Part shown: positions 54,497 through 61,926 of the stretch, one piece after another
Position numbering within the stretch: position 1 is the stretch's first letter
How the letters are laid out: each line of letters begins with the position of its first letter
Assembly (NCBI GenBank): GCA_947648495.1
Contig: CANSOA010000012.1
Location: forward strand, 1-61,926
Source: an uncultured Clostridium sp.
GTDB taxonomy: Bacteria > Bacillota > Clostridia > TANB77 > CAG-508
Direction: 5' to 3'
DNA: 61,926 nt
Made by a program: the position numbers and the translations under genes
The notes under the pieces: model-generated
The model's input: the letters and a program-made list of their open reading frames with translations, nothing else
Told to the model about the DNA's origin: nothing
Databases searched by the model: none

Positions 54497-57400
54497 TTAT
54501 AAATTATTTAAAAATTCCTTGCATTCTTTCAAAATCTCAAAATCGTTTGCAATCTTGATTGTAATGTATGGGCTGGTTTTAGATGGCGAAAATTTTATTT
54601 TGGCTTTGTAAATTTTCATTAATTTTTCGACCACATCAACATTAAAATTTTTTTCGTCAAAGTAATATATAATATTATTTCCCCTTTGATTGATTTTTAG
54701 TACAAATTTTTCACGCGCCAAATTTTTAATTCTTGCAATTTCTAATAAATTCTCAATCTCTCTTGGAAATTGACCATATCTGTCAATAATCTCATCAATG
54801 ACATTTTGAAGGTCTTCTTCGTTTTTGCAACTTGCAATATTTTGATAAATCTCAATTTTTTCACTTGAATTTTCAATAAACTCATCTGGAATAAAACTTG
54901 AAACATTCAAATCAATTTGAATATCAATTTCGTCTTCAATCGTCTGTCCTTGTATTTCTTTTACAACTTCGTCAAGCAATTTGCAATACATATCATACCC
55001 AACTTGTTCCATATGACCATGCTGAATCTCGCCCATAATACTTCCTGCACCACGAATTTCCAAATCACGCATCGCAATTTTAAAACCAGAACCAAATTCT
55101 GTGAACTCTTTAATCGCCTTCAAACGTTTATCTGCATCTTCAGAAAGCATTTTGTCTTTGCGATATGTAATATAAGCATATGCTTGTGTCTCAGAACGTC
55201 CCACACGACCGCGAATTTGATATAATTGCGCAAGACCCAATCTGTCTGCATTTTCTACAATAATTGTATTGGCATTTGGAATATCAATTCCCGATTCTAA
55301 AATTGTTGTGCAAACCAAAACATTTGTCTTTTTGTCAATAAAATCTTGCATGATATTTTCCAATTCTGAACTGCTCATTTGTCCATGCGCAAAATCCACT
55401 TTGGCTTCTGGCACAAGATTTGAAATATCACTTGCTTTTTTGATGATATTTTGTACATTATTATACAAATAAAATACTTGTCCGACCACGTTCCAATTCC
55501 TTCAAAACCGCTTCACGGATAACCTCTGTATCGTATTCTAAAACGTAAGTTCGAACTGGTTTTCGATTTTGTGGTGGTTCATAAATCACGGACATATCAC
55601 GCATGCCAACAACAGACATATGTAAGGTTCTAGGGATTGGAGTTGCTGTCATGGTTAAAACATCGATACTTTCTTTCATTTGTTTAATCAGTTCTTTGGC
55701 TTTTACTCCAAATCGATGTTCTTCATCAATAATAAGCAATCCCAAATTTTTAAATTTGACGTCTTTGCTTAAAATTCTGTGTGTTCCAACCAAAATATCA
55801 ACTTCACCAGTTTCGAGTTTTTGCAAAATTTCTTTTTGCTGTTTTGCTGTTCGAAATCGGCTTAAACCTTCTACTCGTATGGGATATTCTTTTAATCTTT
55901 CTTTAAAACTGGCATATTGTTGTTCTGCTAAAATTGTGGTTGGCACTAAATAAGCGACCTGTTTCTGATCCATGCACGACTTAAAGGCCGCACGAATGGC
56001 AACTTCTGTTTTTCCATAGCCAACATCACCACATAATAGTCTGTCCATTGGGCGCAGATTTTCCATGTCTTTTTTGATTTCTTCAATACAACGCAATTGG
56101 TCTTCTGTTTCGGTATATTCAAAACTTTCTTCAAATTCGTGTTGCCACAGCGTATCTTTTGAAAACGCAAATCCTTGCATTTTCTGTCTTTTAGCATATA
56201 ATTTGATTAATTCTTCTGCCACTTCTCGTAAATTCTTTTTGACTTTTTCTTTGGCTCTTTTCCATTCATTAGAACCTAATTTATTTAAGCTTAAATTTGT
56301 GATTTCAGGTCCAATATATTTTCGGACATTATCCAAAGAATCGGTGGGAACATATAAAATATCATTTCCTTTGTATTTCAATTTGATATAATCTTTTGTC
56401 ACACCATCCGCTGTTATCGTATTTACACCAATATATTGCCCGATTCCATGTGTTTTGTGGACAATAAAATCATTTTCCTTCAAATCAGCAAAAACGATTT
56501 TTTCGCCTTCTTTAAATGCAGAAGGAGTCTTTTTTCTTTTCTGTTTTATTTCAAAAACTTCCTGTGTTGAAATAACAATCAACCCAAATTCATCACATTC
56601 AACCCCTGCTGATAGACTTCCTTGCATAATATTGACAATTCCTAATTTTATATCATCTTCGTTTTTTTGAATTAAGTTGCTTGGAATTTCTTTTTCTTGC
56701 AAAATTCCAGCTATTTTCTTGCAATTATCGACGTTTCCGCCGTAGGACTACTGTTTGCTTGGAGGTATTAATCTCTTTTTGTAATTTCTGAAACAGTAAA
56801 TCCACTGAACTACGAAAAAAGTTGGCCTCCCTATAGCTAAAGCTATATCCGTTTCTTTTTGCATGCATACTTTGTTTATCCACAAACCCAATATCTTGCT
56901 TTTCCAAATAAATGGTTTGTTTGGATTTTATTTTATCTAAAAATGCTAAATAATCTTCTTTATGAATAAAGCCAGTTGGAACTTGTTTACTTTTTTCAAT
57001 CAAATCTTGCACTAGATTTTCGTTATCTTTTGAAACGGCTTCTGCTCGATTTTTAATTTTTCCAATTTCGTCCAAAAATACAATACAATCTTCGTCTAAA
57101 TAATCCAATAATGTATTGGTTTGTTCATAAAAAGAGCTAAAATATCTGTCAATTTTGTTAATAAACTCTCCATTTTTAATTTGTTCAATATCATCGGCTA
57201 CTTTTTCTTCTACAGATTTTGCATAAGTTTTATTGGCAATTCTTTCACAAATTGTTGGCAAATCTGTCTCTAATAAAAATTCATAAGCAGGAAAAATTTC
57301 CACTTCTTCTAACATTTGAGTAGTTCGCTGACTCATGATACTAAATTTTCTAATTGAATCGATTTCATCTCCCCAAAATTCAATTCTGACGCCATTTGTT

Positions 57401-57955
57401 TCCGAAGTTCCAATATCCACAATTCCGCCACGTACACTAAATTGCCCTTTTCCTTCGATTAAATCATATCGTTCATAGCCGAAGAGCAACCAATCTTTCT
57501 TTTAGGTTATTTAAAGAAATGGTATCTCCATTTTTTAATTTCATAACATACTTGTACAAATTCTCTTTGGTAATCATTTTTTGCATCACAGCTTCAATGG
57601 TTGTTATAACAATCTTACTTTCCTTTTTGACCATACGATTGAGTACGTTAATACGTTCAAACAACGCTTCTTTACTTTCTGCTAGATAGTCAAATGTGAT
57701 AATTTCACGTTTGGGAAAAAAGTCAATTTTTTCGCCGAAAAATTTTAAATCTTTCATAAGTTTTTTTGCTTGTAATTCATTATACGTTACCATACAAATT
57801 GGCTTTTCGCTGTAAAATCTGGTCGAATACGCCATATGGACCTTACCTAAATCGGTAAGGCCAGATAACATAAGAGGCGATTTATTTGACTTTACATCAG
57901 ACATGTACTCATTAAACTTTTTGACATTCGGCATATTTTTTATTAGTGGGTTCAT
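54497..57955 (-). CDS. mfd: transcription-repair coupling factor Mfd read through three CGG +1 shifts
   Basis: The DNA-dependent RNA polymerase-displacing translocase of repair. The zero frame is interrupted three times, each at CGG, and skipping C restores Mfd each time. (1) VALRL* becomes NLKERLVALGYERYDLIEGK. (2) VVLRRKRR* becomes TVVLGGNVDNCKKIAGILQE. (3) LERGRTSILFV* becomes KELERGGQVFYLYNNVQNII. These match the family at MGYER, VVLxG and RGGQVYFLYN. Total 1151 residues, close to B. subtilis Mfd. All modules are present: UvrB-like domain (FSVRGGIVDIGTSE), RNAP-interaction region (DFIVHKTHGIGQYIG), helicase Walker A GDVGYGKTEV, DEEHRFG, TATPIPRTLHMS, and the C-terminal TRG/RecG motif (SETQAYAYITYRKDKMLSED, GSGFKIAMRDLEIRGAGSIM). 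No other defect is visible, so decay is unlikely. Confidence 0.92.
55482..55484 (-). other. CGG +1 frameshift site (Mfd, third)
   Basis: Context CGT GGT CGG ACA AGT. Skipping C reads GGT-GGA-CAA-GTA-TTT (G-G-Q-V-F), the RGGQVYFLYN motif; zero-frame stop six codons later. Confidence 0.85.
56740..56742 (-). other. CGG +1 frameshift site (Mfd, second)
   Basis: Context GTC CTA CGG CGG AAA CGT CGA TAA. Skipping the first C reads CTA-GGC-GGA-AAC-GTC-GAT (L-G-G-N-V-D). The zero frame ends five codons later. Confidence 0.85.
57479..57481 (-). other. CGG +1 frameshift site (Mfd, first)
   Basis: Context GCT CTT CGG CTA TGA. Skipping C reads CTT-GGC-TAT-GAA-CGA (L-G-Y-E-R), the family's GYER motif; stop in zero frame two codons on. 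Confidence 0.85.
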
Positions 57956-58026
57956 TTTTATACCTCATTTGCTTTTTATTTATCGGTTATTATATCATAA
58001 TTTTTCTTTTAATTCAATACATAAAA

Positions 58027-58413
58027 CTAAAATATATTCTTTAATTTCAATTGATTTTTTTCCTCAATATGATCTAACATAAATTTTAGATCTGCAATAT
58101 TTTCCAAAACTTTGTCTGTTTCATCTGTTTCAAAACTGGATTGTATAATCACAATATCATTGCTGACTTTTTCCAATTCATTATGTTCTACAAATAGCGC
58201 CAATTGGTCGCTTTTGTCTTTCCAATTTTTTTCTAATTCATAAAATTGTTTCTGTGCTTCTTCTTGATTTTCATTGACTTGTTCTTCAATTTTTACGATT
58301 TCCTCCTTCATCCAACCAACCGCTTCTTTTAAATTTTTACTCGTAAAATATTCCAGACAAAACACAATGATTAATATGATTAAGATGATTAAATATTCTC
58401 TTAAAAATCTCAT
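58027..58413 (-). CDS. DUF4363 family protein
   Basis: 128 residues: one N-terminal transmembrane helix (YLIILIILIIVFCLEYFTSK) then a long helical segment (KEAVGWMKEEIVKIEEQVNE, FYELEKNWKDKSDQLALFVE). This matches the DUF4363 pattern. In Clostridia it occurs beside DUF421 genes, as here (next gene upstream, 2-base gap). Function unknown; a membrane-tethered partner of DUF421 is the reasonable inference. Confidence 0.8.
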   Translation of the reverse strand: MRFLREYLIILIILIIVFCLEYFTSKNLKEAVGWMKEEIVKIEEQVNENQEEAQKQFYELEKNWKDKSDQLALFVEHNELEKVSNDIVIIQSSFETDETDKVLENIADLKFMLDHIEEKNQLKLKNIF

Positions 58414-58415
58414 TT

Positions 58416-59090
58416 TTATTTCTCCTCTTTACGTTGACAAAACATGCTTCCATCCCCACTCAAAACGACTACTAACGCTTCTTCTGGGCGCATATGGAAT
58501 TGTCCTACTTGTTTTTTTAGCCAATTGTAATCTTTGCCAAGTTTTACTAAATTATCGGTTAAAACTTTTCCATCAATAACCAAATCGTACGACATTCCAA
58601 CATATTCTGGCTCAATTCCAAAATCTTCTGGCGTGGTTCCTCTCTTGTTTGGCTTTGGAATAACGGTAATTTGCCCACTTGTTTCTAAAATGGCATATTC
58701 GACATCTTCTAAATTGTAGGCCCCATTTACGCGTAATCTTGCTTCCAATTCAGTAATCGTAAAATTCTCTTTTTGCATTGCTTTTTCATCAATTCTTCCG
58801 CGAAATATCAGAATTCTTGGCTTACCACAAATAATTTCTCGGATGCGAATACTTTTTAAATTAATAATGGATATGATAATATGCATCATAAGTAGGCCCA
58901 AAATGGGAATAATACCGTATAAAATGGGAATTCCTGTTTCGGACATGGGCGTTGTTGCTAAATCTGCAATCATGATGGAAATTACTAACTCAAATGGTTG
59001 TAATTGGCTGATTTCTCGTTTTCCCATAAAACGCATAACAATTAAAACAAGCAAATATAGAAAAATTGTCCTAACTAAAATAAGTATCAT
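58416..59090 (-). CDS. DUF421 membrane protein
   Basis: 224 residues. Three membrane segments then the DUF421 soluble domain: MRFMGKREISQLQPFELVIS, IMIADLATTPMSETGIPILY, then GKPRILIFRGRIDEKAMQKE, LEARLRVNGAYNLEDVEYAI and LETSGQITVIPKPNKRGTTP. Members (such as YetF/YdfR/YkjA) are spore or membrane proteins of unresolved role. Paired with DUF4363 in one operon. Confidence 0.92.
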   Translation of the reverse strand: MILILVRTIFLYLLVLIVMRFMGKREISQLQPFELVISIMIADLATTPMSETGIPILYGIIPILGLLMMHIIISIINLKSIRIREIICGKPRILIFRGRIDEKAMQKENFTITELEARLRVNGAYNLEDVEYAILETSGQITVIPKPNKRGTTPEDFGIEPEYVGMSYDLVIDGKVLTDNLVKLGKDYNWLKKQVGQFHMRPEEALVVVLSGDGSMFCQRKEEK

Positions 59091-59250
59091 TTTTTTACAA
59101 AAACCTCTCTTGAAAAATTTATATGAATATTTTTTGCAAAAATTCTCAAAATATACTTATATAATATTTATTTTAATTTTAAATAAATATTTTATTGAAA
59201 TAATTTAGTCGTAAGTTAGACGATTTAATTTTCCTAAGGAGGTTCAAAAA

Positions 59251-59625
59251 ATGGAGAACAATCAAACGCAGTCTAGCAATACAACCATGGGAGCCATCGG
59301 TCAAGTGATCGGTAGATTTATAGTAGCAGCCATTATACTTGGAATTACTGCATTTTTTACACCAAATTTCACAATTAATAATGTGTGGTCTTTAGGTGTT
59401 GCTGCAATTGTTTTAAGTGTTATGGACTACTTGATTGTAAAATTTACAGGTTTACACGCAATGGCTTTTGGTAAAGGTTTTGTTGGATTTGTATTAGCGG
59501 TTGTTACATTATATGTAACACAATTTTTAGTTGCTGGTTACTCAATTACTTGGATGGCAGCCATTATTGGTGCTTTAATTTATGGTGTAATTGATTATAT
59601 ATTGCCTGGTGAACAGGGTGTATAG
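59251..59625 (+). CDS. four-helix membrane protein, holin/DUF2512-like
   Basis: 124 residues. Four hydrophobic helices (FIVAAIILGITAFFTPNFTI, LGVAAIVLSVMDYLIVKFTG, GFVGFVLAVVTLYVTQFLVA, WMAAIIGALIYGVIDYILPG) with YGVIDYI at the end, a pattern found in phage-holin-family and DUF2512 proteins of Firmicutes. The start follows CTAAGGAGGTTCAAAA. Monocistronic, with a hairpin terminator at 59637-59678. Confidence 0.65.
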   Translation: MENNQTQSSNTTMGAIGQVIGRFIVAAIILGITAFFTPNFTINNVWSLGVAAIVLSVMDYLIVKFTGLHAMAFGKGFVGFVLAVVTLYVTQFLVAGYSITWMAAIIGALIYGVIDYILPGEQGV

Positions 59626-59636
59626 TAATTAGCAGG

Positions 59637-59678
59637 AAAAATAACATGGGTGGTATTTTTGCTATCTGTGTTATTTTT
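59637..59678 (+). terminator. terminator after the holin-like gene
   Basis: AAAAATAACA pairs with TGTTATTTTT (loop 22 bases), then T-rich DNA. Confidence 0.6.
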
Positions 59679-59762
59679 TTAGTTTTGATAAAAAATTTTT
59701 GTTTTTTGGAATTTTTGTTGTGAGGAAGAGGAATTTAGGGAGGATTTTTGGGGGGAAATTTT

Positions 59763-59851
59763 GGGGACGGGGACAGTCTTAGTTATATAGAAAAACGAAG
59801 GAAAACGGAGAAAACTGGAGAAAAAAAGAGTTGAAGACTGTCCCCGTCCCC
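59763..59851. repeat. GC-rich palindromic repeat element (REP-like)
   Basis: GGGGACGGGGACAGTCTT at 59763-59780 and its perfect reverse complement AAGACTGTCCCCGTCCCC at 59834-59851 flank a 53-base AT-richer loop. The GC-rich arms are sharply different from the surroundings. The rest of the 59626-59973 gap contains only the terminator and the ribosome site of the next gene. Confidence 0.8.
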
Positions 59852-59973
59852 ATTTTTTCCTTTTTTCTTTTTATCCTATTGTATTTTATGTAAATTTATG
59901 GTAAAATAACAACATCATAGCTTTTGGGACATTCTTTATAGAATAGCTAAATAAAATATTAGGAGGAATAGAT

Positions 59974-60543
59974 ATGAGTATATCTAGCGATACTTTAACA
60001 GTAAAACGGTGGTCTGAGATGCTTTATGAGTTATATGATAGCACTCTTAAACACCTACCAAACCCGAAAATAACTTCACCCGATGGTCGATATTATTACG
60101 AACTTCGGAAAGAAGTTTTTTCAGATGATCTGCCAGAAAAAGAGCAACTTTTCTTAAGAAAAAAATACGAGATAGAAATAGAAACTAAAGCAGAAAGATT
60201 TGCCTATCAAAATCGTTTTCTATATCTACATTATGACAAGACTTATGACAAATACTACTGGCTTCCCAACAAACCAATAGAAAAATCTACGGTTATAAAA
60301 AATATTTCTAATCTCATTTTTCCTTACCAGAGTGCTTCTCTTTTTTTCAATATGTTGGCTGATTTTACAACTACAAAAAGCTATTCGATGTATATTACTT
60401 TATTATTACAAACTGGCATCTTTGATGGAATCTCCACCACCTTTATTAACCAATGGTTAAATGAGGATTGGTCTATTACTATTACAGATGCCAAAATTCT
60501 GGTAGAAAACACAAAAAAATTCTTCAGTCAGTATTTGGCTTGA
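59974..60543 (+). CDS. hypothetical protein with unshifted CGG codons
   Basis: 189 residues, soluble, no family recognised. It starts MSISSDTLTVKRWSEMLYEL and contains SPDGRYYYELRKEVFSDDL, YQNRFLYLHYDKTYDKYYWL and FINQWLNEDWSITITDAKIL. AGGAGGAATAGAT precedes ATG. Contains two in-frame CGG codons (60007-60009, 60106-60108). A +1 shift at the first would end the protein about 25 codons on, so arginine seems intended. It sits beside a REP-like element, which fits recent acquisition. Confidence 0.65.
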   Translation: MSISSDTLTVKRWSEMLYELYDSTLKHLPNPKITSPDGRYYYELRKEVFSDDLPEKEQLFLRKKYEIEIETKAERFAYQNRFLYLHYDKTYDKYYWLPNKPIEKSTVIKNISNLIFPYQSASLFFNMLADFTTTKSYSMYITLLLQTGIFDGISTTFINQWLNEDWSITITDAKILVENTKKFFSQYLA

Positions 60544-60574
60544 AGTTTCAATTTCATTTGCGTAGTCCCAACGC

Positions 60575-60612
60575 AAAAAGTGGCTTATCATTTTAATGAT
60601 AAGCCACTTTTT
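60575..60612. terminator. bidirectional terminator
   Basis: AAAAAGTGGCTTATCATT / AATGATAAGCCACTTTTT, perfect 18-base stem with two-base loop, overlapping the stop of the polysaccharide deacetylase on the minus strand. Confidence 0.9.
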
Positions 60613-61552
60613 AAAATATTTCATAAAAATTTTTAAAAGTATACCCCTGCTCACGCAAATACGCAATCACCATTGGCAATGTCTCTAATGTGTACGATTT
60701 ATCACTCGCATCATGCATCAGAACAATAATACTTCCATCTCCTTGCATCGTCTGTTGCAAACAGCCCATTAATTCTTCTGGCGTTGTTTTTCCTTCTGCA
60801 TCCCCTGTTAGACAATTCCAATTGGTATAATTGACACCATAATTATGCAATAATTCTTTTGCTTGTGCTTTTACATCTGCATATCGTCCACCACTCGAAC
60901 CGCCAGGAAAACGAAATAAATACGTATTATATGTCGAATTTCCTAACGCATTTCGAATCGAATTTTCGCATTTAATATATTCGTCAAAAACGGTATCTGC
61001 AGATTGATAAATTTGCGAATATTGATGTGAATACCCATGATTTGCAATATAATGTCCTTCATCCAATTCTCTTTTTAACAAATCGGGATTGAGCTCCACC
61101 CTACTTCCTAATACAAAAAATGTAGCAGGCACATTTTCTTGTTTTAAAATATCCAAAATTTGGGGTGTTATATTCTTTGATGGTCCATCATCAAACGTAA
61201 GATATGCAACTTTTTCTTCAGAATAATAAATATTAGTAATTTGCTCTTGTGCATTTGGATTTTGTTTCGGGACAAATTTCGATTTAATTTGCTTTAAATC
61301 ATGTTTTTGGATTTGCAAATGTTGTTTTTTCTCCGATTGGCTTAATTTCTTGCTAGAACCGATTGCTTCATTTTGAATTTGCAAAGAATCTATTTTATTT
61401 TTATTTCTAAACGATATCCAAATACTAATTGACATAATAAAAAAGCAACATGCAATAATGATGCCACATATGATTGCCTTTTTTCTTAAACGAGATTTGT
61501 TTATTTCTTCTTTTTCTATCTCTTGTTTTTCATCATCTATATCATATAACAT
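60611..61552 (-). CDS. polysaccharide deacetylase (CE4/NodB)
   Basis: 313 residues: membrane anchor (KAIICGIIIACCFFIMSISI) then a linker and the NodB catalytic domain with Asp in YLTFDDGPSKNITPQIL, His pair HYIANHGYSHQYSQ, catalytic-base motif YLFRFPGGSSGGRYADVK, and the terminal His in IIVLMHDASDKSYTLETLP. Removes N- or O-acetyl from peptidoglycan or other glycans, often conferring lysozyme resistance. The acidic N-terminus MLYDIDDEKQEIEKEEIN faces the cytoplasm. Start region preceded by GAGGTAAAAAA. Confidence 0.92.
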   Translation of the reverse strand: MLYDIDDEKQEIEKEEINKSRLRKKAIICGIIIACCFFIMSISIWISFRNKNKIDSLQIQNEAIGSSKKLSQSEKKQHLQIQKHDLKQIKSKFVPKQNPNAQEQITNIYYSEEKVAYLTFDDGPSKNITPQILDILKQENVPATFFVLGSRVELNPDLLKRELDEGHYIANHGYSHQYSQIYQSADTVFDEYIKCENSIRNALGNSTYNTYLFRFPGGSSGGRYADVKAQAKELLHNYGVNYTNWNCLTGDAEGKTTPEELMGCLQQTMQGDGSIIVLMHDASDKSYTLETLPMVIAYLREQGYTFKNFYEIF

Positions 61553-61635
61553 TTTTTTACCTCATCATTATTATATTACATTTTTTTTATTTTTCAATAC
61601 TAATTTTATAAAATTAATTTTTTTTACATTTTTTA

Positions 61636-61664
61636 TTGAAATTTAAAAAGTTATGTGTTACAAT
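61636..61664 (+). promoter_or_regulatory. promoter of the hendecad-repeat gene
   Basis: TTGAAA 61636-61641, 17-base spacer, TACAAT 61659-61664; AAGGAGGTGAAACT precedes ATG 61695. Confidence 0.7.
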
Positions 61665-61694
61665 TCTAATACTAAAAAACAAGGAGGTGAAACT

Positions 61695-61926
61695 ATGGAA
61701 AGTATTGTAGAACAATTAAAAGAATTCATTGTTGAGGAAAATAAGAAATTAGCATTAGAAATTAAAGAAGACATCAAACAGGATATTAATCAAAATATTG
61801 ATAATCTAAGACAAGAATTCAAATCCGACATTGAAAACCTAAGACAAGAATTCAAATCTGATATTGAAAACCTAAGACAAGAATTCAAATCCGACATTGA
61901 AAACCTAAGACAAGAATTCAAATCTG
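61695..61926 (+). CDS. hendecad-repeat coiled-coil protein (partial, runs off the window end)
   Basis: The first 77 residues are visible: MESIVEQLKEFIVEENKKLA, then LEIKEDIKQDINQNI, then tandem 11-residue repeats SDIENLRQEFK. The DNA repeat is 33 bases, at least three and a half copies, nearly perfect. Eleven-residue periodicity means a right-handed coiled coil, as in bacterial surface fibres, phage or R-body related proteins, and dynamically expandable proteins. Function cannot be judged from this part. The repeat identity suggests recent expansion. Confidence 0.75.
   Translation, partial: MESIVEQLKEFIVEENKKLALEIKEDIKQDINQNIDNLRQEFKSDIENLRQEFKSDIENLRQEFKSDIENLRQEFKS

Noticed and set aside
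54497..57955. Ordinary pseudogene decay of mfd and the other split genes
   Set aside because: All nine breaks are one-base, all at CGG with the same C skip, and no other lesions are seen. Decay remains the alternative to test, but is not favoured.
143..57955. Stop codons after CGG (often TGA) being recoded as an amino acid
   Set aside because: The protein continues in the +1 frame, not in the zero frame beyond the stop. Some sites are followed by TAA or by no nearby stop.
143..57955. Simple reassignment of CGG to another amino acid
   Set aside because: The downstream sequence changes frame by one base at each site, so a sense-codon reassignment alone cannot restore the proteins.
1..61926. 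CRISPR arrays, insertion sequences or prophage genes
   Set aside because: No spaced direct repeats of CRISPR type and no transposase or phage structural gene was seen. The only repeats are the duplication, the tRNA-Gly repeat, the REP-like hairpin and the hendecad gene.

Overview
The window is strongly A+T-rich with purine-rich Shine-Dalgarno sites (AGGAGG). It encodes a Gram-positive, Firmicutes-type gene set: SpoVG, SpoVS, VanZ-like proteins, a SipW-type signal peptidase, a pentapeptide-repeat protein, DUF4364, DUF1540 and Mfd. This fits a Clostridia-like, probably fermentative gut bacterium (glycolysis genes plus phosphate acetyltransferase). I cannot name the species. Most genes lie on the minus strand.

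Layout: 0.1-2.9 kb holds a secreted GH25/LysM lysozyme, an MTA/SAH nucleosidase and a YezG-type immunity gene. 2.9-9.3 kb is a glycolytic operon, gap-pgk-(NUDIX)-(guanylate-kinase-like)-(CYTH)-tpiA-gpmI. 9.4-13.1 kb is a TasA/SipW-like secreted-fibre locus with a long structured leader and an XRE regulator. 13-21 kb carries adk, tRNA-Gly with a decayed copy, a Qnr-like pentapeptide protein, an AI-2E-type transporter, pta and a coiled-coil protein with an ADP-ribosyltransferase-like domain. 21-31 kb carries a CDF exporter, a sugar transferase, argS, two VanZ-like genes, a TGS/uridine-kinase fusion and a 925-residue unknown. 31-38.8 kb carries TerD, a cytidylate-kinase-like protein, MATE, a heterodimeric ABC exporter and its TetR. 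38.8-40.3 kb is a tandem duplication of a small membrane protein. 40.3-53.6 kb carries cell-envelope and housekeeping genes (WecA/MraY-like, rpiB, spoVG, murC, spoVS, nadD, tmk, metG, glmM). 53.6-61.9 kb carries a TrmH methylase, mfd, DUF4363/DUF421, a polysaccharide deacetylase and the start of a hendecad-repeat coiled coil.

The most striking observation: five genes that look broken (GH25 lysozyme, YezG-like, VanZ-like, one ABC exporter subunit, and Mfd) are interrupted at nine places, and every interruption is the same event. An in-frame CGG codon is followed by zero-frame nonsense and a stop. Skipping one base (the C) restores the correct protein and turns the next triplet into a GGN glycine, at a position where the family has glycine in most cases. 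With these +1 shifts each gene has an integral, normal length (Mfd about 1151 residues with three shifts). Nearly all other housekeeping genes here appear to avoid CGG. This suggests systematic +1 frameshifting, or quadruplet-like decoding of CGGN as glycine, in this lineage. The main counter-evidence is eight unshifted CGG codons in four accessory genes.
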